Shown one piece after another: positions 1 through 5,951 of a DNA stretch of 5,951 bases (its first letter is position 1; every line of letters begins with the position of its first letter). The position numbers and the translations under genes were made by a program. This stretch comes from Muribaculaceae bacterium (GTDB taxonomy: Bacteria > Bacteroidota > Bacteroidia > Bacteroidales > Muribaculaceae): assembly GCA_029060585.1 (NCBI GenBank), contig JAIDTS010000410.1:1-5951 (forward strand), read 5' to 3'. The notes under the pieces are model-generated. The model made no database searches, had not been told where the DNA came from, and worked only from the letters and a program-made list of their open reading frames with translations.

Positions 1-3000
1 ATGTAGGTGTTTTTAATGGCAACGGACATTCAATCAAAAATTTGAATATCGAAGGTAACGGAAGCTCTATCGGGCTCTTCAGCTACGTTGCCGTTGGGGC
101 CGAAATAAAGAATCTTAAGCTGGAAAATTGTGTTGTTAAGAACAATGGTAATACTGCTATTCTTATAGGAGAGACAAGTGATGGTTCTTGGGGAAGTACG
201 GAATCCGTAAAGATTAAGAATGTAATGATTTACGGGGATGTACAGATAACAGGTTCTAATGGATATGGTAGTTCGATTCTTGCAAAACTAGGAAATTCTG
301 CATGTGTAGAGATAGAAAATGTTGGTTATGTTGGTTCTATTTCCGGAGGTAGTGAATGTGCTACTTTTGTCGGATATGCTAATCAATACACGACGAGCCA
401 ATTATTTTTAAAGAATTGTTATGCGCAAGTTTCTATTGAGAAATGTAGTTACTATGGAAATGTAGTAAATGTATCAGAGAGCAAACGGATTTTGGATAAC
501 TGTTTGGTAGCTGAACCTCCGACGTCAAAAGAAGAATTATCTGAGACTCTTTTGGCTAATCAAATTTTTGGATCTTGGGATTTTGATGCTTGGTATCCTC
601 TCCCACCCATGAAACATATAGAAGATACAAAGCTTAGTTCAAATCTTTCAAGTGAAGAAAATAACAAATATCTTTCACATAAAGAAGTAACTGAGGGTGT
701 GACTAGGCCCCAGTGTTGGTATGGCACATCTGCTACCTTTTTCAAACCACTTGATACAAGTAAATCTCCCGAACATGAGGATAATCTGGGATTGGGTGCT
801 CCTTCATTTGATATAGCAGTGGATTTCAGTCACGAGTTTGAGGGAAATACTGATAATAATCTTGATAATGATGAAGGAATAATTTATAGCCCAATAATTA
901 ATTTCCGCCACATATTTCATGTGTTGTCTGGTAAGGATTTTGCGGAAGAGAATACGGGGTCGGTTGATGATAATATCAATTATTTAATTAATAAAAAACG
1001 GGTAGTGTCAGCTCCTGTCGGAGTCAAATTTAAGGTGCGTTTGCCTGGAGAATTTACTATACCTACTTCTGATAACATATATTCATCTACTAATTTTTAT
1101 TATAAAACGGGTGAAAATCAATATAGCAGAGCTCGAGGATTTGGCATAGAAGTTGTAAAAGATAATGTTGATGTATCATGGATGTTCTCTTTTGATGAAG
1201 CAAGTGCCTCTCAAGGAATGCGTAAATATCACGAAAATGATGATGCTGTATATTATACAGCTGGCGGAGAGGGTAAAGTTTATCGCATGCTTAAATGTGA
1301 AAATCCGGAGGAAGGAACGTACGTTGTTCGTTTCTATGCGTTGGATGATTCTAATCAACCTGTGCACATATGGAATGATGATTCTAAATCGACAAAAATC
1401 TATATGATGGAATACGAAATATCTTTCTTAGGATCAGATGAAGCTTCATTTACTAAAGAAGATGCTATTCCACAATTCCATAGAGATTCTTATCTAAGCG
1501 AACCCGATGTTTGTGGAGAACCGGTAGTATTTCTAAATTTTGATGAGTATTGTGCTTTTGAAAATCCGGAATTATTCAATCAAGATGATTATTTCCTGTA
1601 TAAGAATATAACGGATTATTCTAAAGAGTTCTACAAGTATAGCGATGGACATAATGAATACAAATCGTTTAAATGGCCTACACAATGGTCGCAAAGCACA
1701 TATTCCTTCGGATATGCTGGCTATATGGATTATGATTACAATGAATATTTGATAGCCAATCATGCGTCTCAAGTTAATTATGGCAAAAAAGCTAAAGATG
1801 CAAATATTTACGACCGATTGTATTATGATACCAATGGAGAAGAAAAAGGTTTCTTTTTCTATGTCAATGCAGCGTCGGATCCAGGTGTAACCAGCAGATT
1901 GCGGATAGATAGATTGTGTTTAGGTTCAACGGTAATAGTAACTGGTTGGATCTCTGAATTTTCAGGTACAGAAGAATATGCAAATGTAGCATTCAATTTT
2001 TCTGCAATATTGAAAGATGGCACTCGCCATCGCTTGCATACGTACGTCACAGGATATATACCTGGCACTCCAGAATGGTATCACGTTTACTATTCTTTTG
2101 TCCCTGAAGTGCCAAGTAATCTAAGTCTTGCACAGATTGATCATTATGAACTTGAGGTAGAAAACAACTGTAAGTCATCAAGTGGCGGTGACTATGCAGT
2201 GGATGATATCCGCGCATATATCGTGACTCCGGAGATTACGGCTACACAGCTTTCTCCGATGTGTGACAAAGAGAATTCTTCCACCGGCATTCAGCTGCGC
2301 ACTCGTTTTGACAAGCTTCTTGAATCCCAAGGCATTCAGGAACTGGAAGGGGATGCAGGCGCCGGTAACGAAGATAAAGACATGTGTACTGTCTACGTGG
2401 CGATGTTCGATAAGGCTCGTTACGATTATCTCCTTTCCGATGAAAAAGTCAGTCAGACTGAAGCATTGGAGAAATCCGTCATCGAATTGGAAGACCAGGA
2501 TGGAACTTTCCAGAAATGGATAAGTTTCAAGATGAATAAGAATTTCTCTAAGCTTACCGATTACAATTCGACTCACGAGAAAGATTACCTCACGCCTTTT
2601 AAGTCTTTGTCAGACAAAGGAGTGAAATACCTTATCGCCAATATAAATCCTGACGGCTCAAAAATCCAGGTCGGGAAAAGATACTTGGTGTCCATAAGAC
2701 TGGTAGACGGAAGTGTTACGAATCAAGAAAAAATTACTCTCTCGCATTTCTCAGTCAGCGAAGACGACTGTGCTAAATATGGAGTGTTGACACTGCAGGG
2801 ATCTGGCATAGTCAAGGTGGATGGTTTCGCCTATACCACCGAAAACGTGATAGAGGTATGTGCCGGGCAGTCACCTGTGTTGCAGGTTGAGCTCCTGAAG
2901 GTCGGTGAAGGAAAGCAGACGGTAAGTACGGAGAAATATTACTATGACTGGTATCTTGGTCCGATGGACGGATTGTCCGATGCTGAATTCCAGCAACTGA

Positions 3001-5876
3001 CCAATTTCCGTCTCGTCTATAAAGACGCCGCTGAGGTTCCGGTGGCAGACAGGAGAGTGCCCGGTTTTGATGACTTGGATGATGAGGCATACGCAGCTCT
3101 TGTAAAGACGTATGCCGATATAGCCGCCCTGGTAAAGGACGGTGCCCTCTTCCTGCATCAGTCAAGTTTCGTATTCCCCGAGATTTCCTCTGATTCTGAC
3201 TTCAACAAGAATCTTGTAGTCACCGCCATCCCGATTATCGATGAGCAGAAGGAGGATGGTGAGAAAGTGTGTGGTGGAGCAAGTGAGATCCGTCTTAAGG
3301 TGGCAGATGCCTCTCCAAGAATGTATGATGGCTTCCCCGACATCGAATATCCCGGATATATGACGGATGTGCCTCTGCGTGTAGGACTCCGCCAGTTGCG
3401 AGAGGTCAGCACAAAGGTGACAGACGACGATAACCTTAAAAAAGTATTCCTCCGTCGTCTTGAGGTCCCTCTGCGAGCCATCACTTCATATAAGGGAGAC
3501 ACGGAGGACGCAACAATGCTGCCAAGAACGAAGATCGATAATGACAATGACATTGATCCATTCGTATACATCGTTGAAACCAACGACCCGGCTTACATGA
3601 CCCTCACGAAACATCCCGGCACGAATGATGACGAACTGAACCTGAAGCATGTTAATGAAGAATATGGTGTGTTGGAAGGCCTCCTTCCGGTAGGACTCGT
3701 GACCGGAATGACTGCGGTCAAGGGACAGAATAACAACGCCGTCAATATCGTCTTTTCAAAAGACATGCAGTTCCGCGAGGGCTACTACTATAAACTTCGT
3801 TTCGATTTCGATGAAGATTTGAAAGATACAGAGGCGGAGGGTTATTGTGTCGGTCAGACCGTCTTCACCATCAAGGTGGTGCCGGAATATCAGCAGTGGA
3901 CCGGAGCCGCCGGTCGCAACTGGAACAACGACGCCAACTGGGCCCGCGTGGCGAAATCTGATCTCTTTCTCGGCGATGCTGACACTGAAATAGGAACCGC
4001 TAAGGCGACTGCTGCCGACCACACTACAGATGAAGGGGGCAACAATACAAATGCTCTCAGCTACGCTCCAATGGACTTCACCAAGGTCATCATTCCGGGT
4101 GATGTCGACAGATTCCCCGTCATGTTCGATCGTAAGAAGACCCCTGTCAAGACTCTGCATGATGATCAGGACTGGGACGAAATAGCCTCGGATGTTGCTA
4201 CAGGCAACCATGCCGCATCCAAGGACATAAAATACGACATGGCGTCGCGGTCTCTCACCGATGTGCTCGCATGCCGCCCCTGGTATGCCAACACCTGTGA
4301 GGAGATCCATTTCCGTCCCGGCGCCGAACTTCTCCGCCAGCAGTATTTTGAATTCGATCAAAACTATAAGAAAGCCTGGGTCGACCTCGAGACCGAGGCC
4401 AACAGGTGGTATACCCTCTCCACACCCCTCAAGCATGTAGTGGCGGGAGATATGTATACGATCTCTGCGGGCGCGAAGCAGAATACCGAGCTTTTCCGCG
4501 ACATTACTTTCAACAACGACAGTTATGGCCGCTTCGAACCGGCCGTCTACCAGCGCAGCTGGAACAAGGCCGGAACGGCGGAGATATATATGTTCGGCGA
4601 CAACAAGAATGATTACCGCGATGCCGCCGAGGGTATATCGCTATACTGGAGCCGCGTCTACAATCAGGTGGATGTAGACTATTCCGGTGGTGTGGGCTTC
4701 TCCATCAATACCCGTATCGTCGTTGAAAACGATGAAAACAATGACAACGCTGAAAACAAACCAACCGTCCGTTTCCGTCTACCGAAGGCCGACGACTCCT
4801 ACCAGTACTTCACTCCAACTGATGAGACGGAGTCAGCCGATGACAAGACTCTCATTAAGCGCGATGATCGCCACAGCCTCAACACATTCCCGATGCCGGT
4901 GAAACTCGAAGCGAATGAAAGCACGAAATATTTCCTTGTCGGCAATCCCTTCATCGCCCGCATGGATATGGCGAAGTTCCTGGATGTGAACAAGGGTGTC
5001 TTGAGCGGTAAGTACTGGATAATGTCCGGCGACCGTCAGGAAGCCTATCTCTGGAAGGAAGGTGACGAGAAGTTCATCTCCACTAATGCCTCCATTAATG
5101 CCGACGATGCCGACGGGACTGTGGCTCCGATGCAGGGCTTCTTCGTCGAGGCCAAAACTCCCGCCACCTCTCTTGAATTGAGCTTTACCGCCGATATGAT
5201 AAAGGAGACCGACGGGGAAGGTTCGGCACCCCTCAAGATCGGCAAACCTGTTGAGGAATCGTCACTTCTGTGTATAGATGCGGTTGTCGAAGATGAGACT
5301 GTCTCACGTGCCGTCATCGCCCTTGATCCTGAAGCCGGGGCTGCCTACGGCAATGCCGAAGATGCGTCGATGCTGATAGATCAGTCGCTGGAGGCTCCCG
5401 CCGCCGTCTACACGGTGGCTGCGGGCAAGGCTCTCTCGATCAACAGCCTTGACCGTATCGAGCGGACCGAGATAGGCGTAGCGGCATCGCCGGAGACGCG
5501 CACCGTCCTCCGTTTCGAGGGCGTGGAGGAGGCCGAAGGCCTTAAGCTCCTCGACGCTGCCACAGGCGAGCTCCATGACCTCTACGACGGCATGACCTTC
5601 GGAGTGGAGGGCAGTTGTGCAGGGCGCCTCTATATCGTGAATTCCGTCGATAGTCCCGAGACTGCGGAAGTGGCAGTGATGCTCGACGGGCGCACCGTGA
5701 GCGTGATGGCTCCTGCAGAAGGAATCGTGGCCCGCGCCTTCGACGCTTCAGGCATGAGCCTGGGCGAATGGACATCAGAAGGATGCAGCCTGCGCTTCGA
5801 CGTGGCTTCCGGCGTCATCCTCATCGATGTGACAGCCGCCGGCAACCGCCTCACCCGCAAATTCATAGTGAAATAA
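1..5876 (+). CDS. Giant multidomain secreted surface protein, GLUG-type N-terminus and T9SS-like C-terminal tail (5'-partial)
   Basis: One uninterrupted frame is read from base 3 (bases 1-2 finish a codon begun outside the window) to TAA at 5874-5876, giving 1957 visible residues. A TTG at 42 could be taken as a start. However, the 13 codons before it stay open and encode GVFNGNGHSIKNL, which matches the strand that precedes a GLUG motif, so the true start lies upstream. Visible order by residue: beta-helix 1-~203, unassigned ~204-593, jelly-roll-like ~594-744, unassigned to ~950, Ig-like ~950-1100, beta-rich linker, WTG/VIIPG segment ~1299-1374, WYTLSTPL module ~1432-1570, GNPF/GFFV module ~1644-1717, pre-tail beta domain ~1740-1880, sorting tail ~1886-1957. 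By family knowledge, such proteins cross the outer membrane by T9SS and are anchored or released at the surface. An adhesin or glycan-binding role is inference only. No catalytic motif was recognised. GC content rises strongly from the 5' to the 3' end. Confidence 0.95.
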   Translation, partial: VGVFNGNGHSIKNLNIEGNGSSIGLFSYVAVGAEIKNLKLENCVVKNNGNTAILIGETSDGSWGSTESVKIKNVMIYGDVQITGSNGYGSSILAKLGNSACVEIENVGYVGSISGGSECATFVGYANQYTTSQLFLKNCYAQVSIEKCSYYGNVVNVSESKRILDNCLVAEPPTSKEELSETLLANQIFGSWDFDAWYPLPPMKHIEDTKLSSNLSSEENNKYLSHKEVTEGVTRPQCWYGTSATFFKPLDTSKSPEHEDNLGLGAPSFDIAVDFSHEFEGNTDNNLDNDEGIIYSPIINFRHIFHVLSGKDFAEENTGSVDDNINYLINKKRVVSAPVGVKFKVRLPGEFTIPTSDNIYSSTNFYYKTGENQYSRARGFGIEVVKDNVDVSWMFSFDEASASQGMRKYHENDDAVYYTAGGEGKVYRMLKCENPEEGTYVVRFYALDDSNQPVHIWNDDSKSTKIYMMEYEISFLGSDEASFTKEDAIPQFHRDSYLSEPDVCGEPVVFLNFDEYCAFENPELFNQDDYFLYKNITDYSKEFYKYSDGHNEYKSFKWPTQWSQSTYSFGYAGYMDYDYNEYLIANHASQVNYGKKAKDANIYDRLYYDTNGEEKGFFFYVNAASDPGVTSRLRIDRLCLGSTVIVTGWISEFSGTEEYANVAFNFSAILKDGTRHRLHTYVTGYIPGTPEWYHVYYSFVPEVPSNLSLAQIDHYELEVENNCKSSSGGDYAVDDIRAYIVTPEITATQLSPMCDKENSSTGIQLRTRFDKLLESQGIQELEGDAGAGNEDKDMCTVYVAMFDKARYDYLLSDEKVSQTEALEKSVIELEDQDGTFQKWISFKMNKNFSKLTDYNSTHEKDYLTPFKSLSDKGVKYLIANINPDGSKIQVGKRYLVSIRLVDGSVTNQEKITLSHFSVSEDDCAKYGVLTLQGSGIVKVDGFAYTTENVIEVCAGQSPVLQVELLKVGEGKQTVSTEKYYYDWYLGPMDGLSDAEFQQLTNFRLVYKDAAEVPVADRRVPGFDDLDDEAYAALVKTYADIAALVKDGALFLHQSSFVFPEISSDSDFNKNLVVTAIPIIDEQKEDGEKVCGGASEIRLKVADASPRMYDGFPDIEYPGYMTDVPLRVGLRQLREVSTKVTDDDNLKKVFLRRLEVPLRAITSYKGDTEDATMLPRTKIDNDNDIDPFVYIVETNDPAYMTLTKHPGTNDDELNLKHVNEEYGVLEGLLPVGLVTGMTAVKGQNNNAVNIVFSKDMQFREGYYYKLRFDFDEDLKDTEAEGYCVGQTVFTIKVVPEYQQWTGAAGRNWNNDANWARVAKSDLFLGDADTEIGTAKATAADHTTDEGGNNTNALSYAPMDFTKVIIPGDVDRFPVMFDRKKTPVKTLHDDQDWDEIASDVATGNHAASKDIKYDMASRSLTDVLACRPWYANTCEEIHFRPGAELLRQQYFEFDQNYKKAWVDLETEANRWYTLSTPLKHVVAGDMYTISAGAKQNTELFRDITFNNDSYGRFEPAVYQRSWNKAGTAEIYMFGDNKNDYRDAAEGISLYWSRVYNQVDVDYSGGVGFSINTRIVVENDENNDNAENKPTVRFRLPKADDSYQYFTPTDETESADDKTLIKRDDRHSLNTFPMPVKLEANESTKYFLVGNPFIARMDMAKFLDVNKGVLSGKYWIMSGDRQEAYLWKEGDEKFISTNASINADDADGTVAPMQGFFVEAKTPATSLELSFTADMIKETDGEGSAPLKIGKPVEESSLLCIDAVVEDETVSRAVIALDPEAGAAYGNAEDASMLIDQSLEAPAAVYTVAAGKALSINSLDRIERTEIGVAASPETRTVLRFEGVEEAEGLKLLDAATGELHDLYDGMTFGVEGSCAGRLYIVNSVDSPETAEVAVMLDGRTVSVMAPAEGIVARAFDASGMSLGEWTSEGCSLRFDVASGVILIDVTAAGNRLTRKFIVK
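6..610 (+). repeat. GLUG-type beta-helix region with six irregular rungs
   Basis: A short core of hydrophobic, K/E/D, N, hydrophobic or C recurs six times: IKNL at 33, IKNL at 105, IKNV at 213, IENV at 312, LKNC at 408 and LDNC at 492. Spacings are 24, 36, 33, 32 and 28 residues. GLFSYV at 72 is the GLUG signature (G-L-x-x/G), and FNGNGHSIKNL just before it is the strand usually seen ahead of the first GLUG repeat. The region closes with TSKEELSETL and a W-x-Y-P-L-P motif near 590-606, resembling the usual end cap of these domains. The repeats are degenerate at DNA level, so this is a protein-level repeat. GLUG regions are found in bacterial surface and adhesin-like proteins; binding function here is unknown. 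Confidence 0.75.
611..1781 (+). other. Unassigned AT-rich protein region within the giant CDS
   Basis: About 390 residues that I cannot place in a named family. The sequence is rich in Asn, Asp, Tyr, Phe and Lys, with alternating hydrophobic patterns suggesting beta-sandwich folds. Visible landmarks are SPIINFRHIFHV at 888-923, a run of beta-strand-like sequence from 1011 to about 1190 containing VGVKFKVRLPGEF and YYKTGENQYSRARGFGIEVV, and EGTYVVRFYALDD near 1310-1350, which looks like an Ig or jelly-roll strand pair. No stop, frameshift or transmembrane segment interrupts it. Lines at 841 and 961 count to 25% and 33% GC, well below the 3' half of the gene. Confidence 0.5.
1782..2235 (+). other. 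Jelly-roll / carbohydrate-binding-like domain in giant CDS
   Basis: The segment has the plan of beta-sandwich domains common in Bacteroidota secreted proteins. It has an aromatic strand FFFYVNAASDPG near 1851, then LCLGSTVIVTGWI from 1914 (compare the typical LCPGT...S.W pattern), EWYHVYYSFVP near 2073-2105, and a closing strand DYAVDDIRAYI from 2190. In this family the D-x-A-x-D-D-I strand usually ends the domain, and an acidic residue there may hold calcium. The fold class is inferred from these motifs. Ligand binding is not shown. Confidence 0.5.
2850..3300 (+). other. Ig-like beta-sandwich domain in giant CDS
   Basis: Starts with IEVCAGQSPVLQVELL (Cys codon at 2859) and reaches YYYDWYLGPMDG, with the Trp codon at 2949. 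A Cys followed about 30 residues later by Y-x-W is the usual look of Ig-like repeats in Bacteroidetes exported proteins. The final strand is likely EIRLKVAD near 3283-3308. An insertion of charged sequence (about 2965-3150) separates the early and late strands, making the domain larger than a simple repeat of about 80 residues. It is probably a spacer or structural module. Confidence 0.45.
3843..4124 (+). other. WTG...WN..NW and VIIPG surface-protein module in giant CDS
   Basis: YCVGQTVFTIKVVPEYQQ leads directly into WTGAAGRNWNNDANW at 3897-3941, a W-T-G-x(5)-W-N-x(3)-N-W motif that recurs in many Bacteroidota secreted proteins. It is followed at 4080-4124 by TKVIIPGDVDRFPVM, matching the usual companion strand (VIIP...P-V). 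The pair probably forms the start of a beta-structured C-terminal export half. The GC content here is high (41 of 60 bases in the line at 3901). Confidence 0.65.
4296..4720 (+). other. C-terminal beta module with WYTLSTPL motif in giant CDS
   Basis: Begins at CEEIHFRPGAELLRQQYF (Cys codon at 4296), then KAWVDLE, then RWYTLSTPLKHVVAGDMY from 4404. The order C-x-x-I-x-F...G-x-x-L...A-W-V...W-Y-x-L-S-x-P-L...G-D is one I associate with large Bacteroidales exported proteins, lying between the WTG/VIIPG segment and the GNPF module. It then runs through aromatic-rich sequence (SYGRFEPAVYQRSW, EGISLYWSRVYNQ) with no catalytic signature. Function unknown, probably structural. Confidence 0.5.
4932..5153 (+). 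other. GNPF ... APMQGFFVEA module in giant CDS
   Basis: FLVGNPFIARMDMAKFLD at 4932-4985, KYWIMSGD soon after, and APMQGFFVEA ending near 5153 reproduce the order G-N-P-F/Y, M-D/I-D, F-L, Y-W, then P-x-Q-G-F-F-V. This order is common just ahead of the tail in Bacteroidota secreted proteins. It marks the approach to the C-terminal sorting domain and supports the T9SS assignment. No enzymatic function is implied. Confidence 0.7.
5220..5640 (+). other. Pre-tail beta domain in giant CDS
   Basis: The segment runs from APLKIGKP to GRLYIV. It contains SRAVIALDPEAGAAYGNAEDASML, here cited by position (about 5306-5374), then PAAVYTVAAGKALSINSL, EIGVAASPETRTVLRF, LKLLDAATGELHDL and a final GRLYIV strand. 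The pattern of an A-x-Y-x-x-x-E-D-A-x-x-L stretch followed by V-Y-T and a sIN-L strand is a recurrent C-terminal domain of Bacteroidales surface proteins. It probably stabilises the region before the sorting tail. Confidence 0.55.
5658..5873 (+). other. Probable T9SS-type C-terminal sorting domain in giant CDS
   Basis: The last 72 residues form an Ig-like tail: VAVMLDGRTVSVMAPAEG, VARAFDASGMSLGEW, SLRFDVASGVILIDVTA and a terminal TRKFIVK. Known type A sorting tails share a V-x-V-x-D/L-x-G-x-x-V strand, an L/V-x-x-G-V/I-Y-x-V strand and a basic end such as KKFIVK. Here the aromatic Y of G-V-Y is replaced (GVILIDV), so the domain is slightly divergent. In characterised systems this tail is recognised by T9SS and cut off at the surface. 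This supports export across the outer membrane, not proof of it. Confidence 0.65.
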
Positions 5877-5887
5877 AGACAGCTGCT

Positions 5888-5951
5888 ATGATGGGAAAGA
5901 ATCTCTTGCTATCCGTGTTTCTCTTCGTAGGCTCCACTATTTCGGCGGAGG
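5888..5951 (+). CDS. Start of a second exported protein (signal peptide; 3'-partial)
   Basis: ATG at 5888 (a second ATG at 5891 is an equally possible start) opens a frame that stays open to the window edge, 21 codons plus one base. The peptide is MMGKNLLLSVFLFVGSTISAE. It has one Lys, then a hydrophobic core LLLSVFLFVG, then a small-residue cleavage region ISA before E, the pattern of a signal peptidase I leader. There is no lipobox Cys in the visible part. It lies 11 bases after the stop of the giant gene on the same strand, with no hairpin terminator in the gap, so co-transcription is likely. No strong Shine-Dalgarno sequence is visible, which is usual in Bacteroidota. The mature protein is outside the window, so its function cannot be stated. 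Confidence 0.75.
   Translation, partial: MMGKNLLLSVFLFVGSTISAE

Noticed and set aside
1245..1261. Inverted repeat gctgtata-t-tatacagc, perfect 8-base arms with a 1-base spacer
   Set aside because: It sits in the middle of the coding sequence (encoding part of DDAVYYTAGG) in an AT-rich stretch. One such palindrome in 6 kb is not far from chance, and no second copy or neighbouring promoter was seen.
3158..3583. 141-codon - strand open frame
   Set aside because: Low-complexity Ser/Arg-rich translation opposite the giant gene, with no start context or family resemblance.
3756..4436. 226-codon open frame on the - strand
   Set aside because: It lies fully opposite recognisable conserved motifs (WTG...NW, VIIPG) of the + strand gene. 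Its protein shows no family motif, and high-GC coding DNA often leaves an antisense frame open.
4406..4612. + strand short open frame in another frame
   Set aside because: Overlaps the conserved WYTLSTPL module of the main frame; its translation has no recognisable features.
5877..5887. Intergenic gap as a terminator or promoter site
   Set aside because: Only 11 bases, with no hairpin, T-run or Bacteroidota -7 element visible.

Overview
The window is almost entirely one very long protein gene on the + strand. It enters from the left edge already in frame and stops at 5874-5876. It is followed after 11 bases by the first 21 codons of a second gene, which runs off the right edge. I see no RNA genes, CRISPR arrays, insertion sequences or integrase sites.

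The organism is most likely a member of the Bacteroidota, order Bacteroidales, and perhaps Muribaculaceae-like (family level is a guess). The large protein is built from pieces typical of that group's secreted surface proteins. These are a GLUG-type beta-helix, a jelly-roll-like segment ending in DYAVDDI, an Ig-like segment starting VCAGQ, a WTG...WN..NW motif, a VIIPG strand, a GNPF...MQGFFV module, and a C-terminal tail ending RKFIVK that looks like a type IX secretion (T9SS) sorting domain.

Layout: 1-~610 is an irregular beta-helix with six visible rungs. ~611-1781 is an AT-rich region I cannot assign. 1782-2235 is a jelly-roll-like domain. 2236-2850 is a linker or unassigned domain. ~2850-3300 is Ig-like. 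~3300-3890 is unassigned beta-rich sequence. 3891-5153 is a chain of modules common near the C-terminus of Bacteroidales exported proteins. 5220-5640 is a pre-tail beta domain. 5658-5873 is the sorting domain. From 5888 a new open frame encodes a clear signal peptide, so two exported proteins are probably encoded in tandem.

The most notable feature is a base-composition change inside the single reading frame. Hand-counted 60-base lines give roughly 25-40% GC before about 2180, about 40-53% between 2220 and 3500, and over 65% in lines near 3900 and 5520. The change begins close to the end of the jelly-roll-like domain. This suggests a mosaic gene in which a divergent N-terminal half is joined to a host-like C-terminal export half. 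No enzyme active site is evident, and the ligand or role of the protein is unknown.
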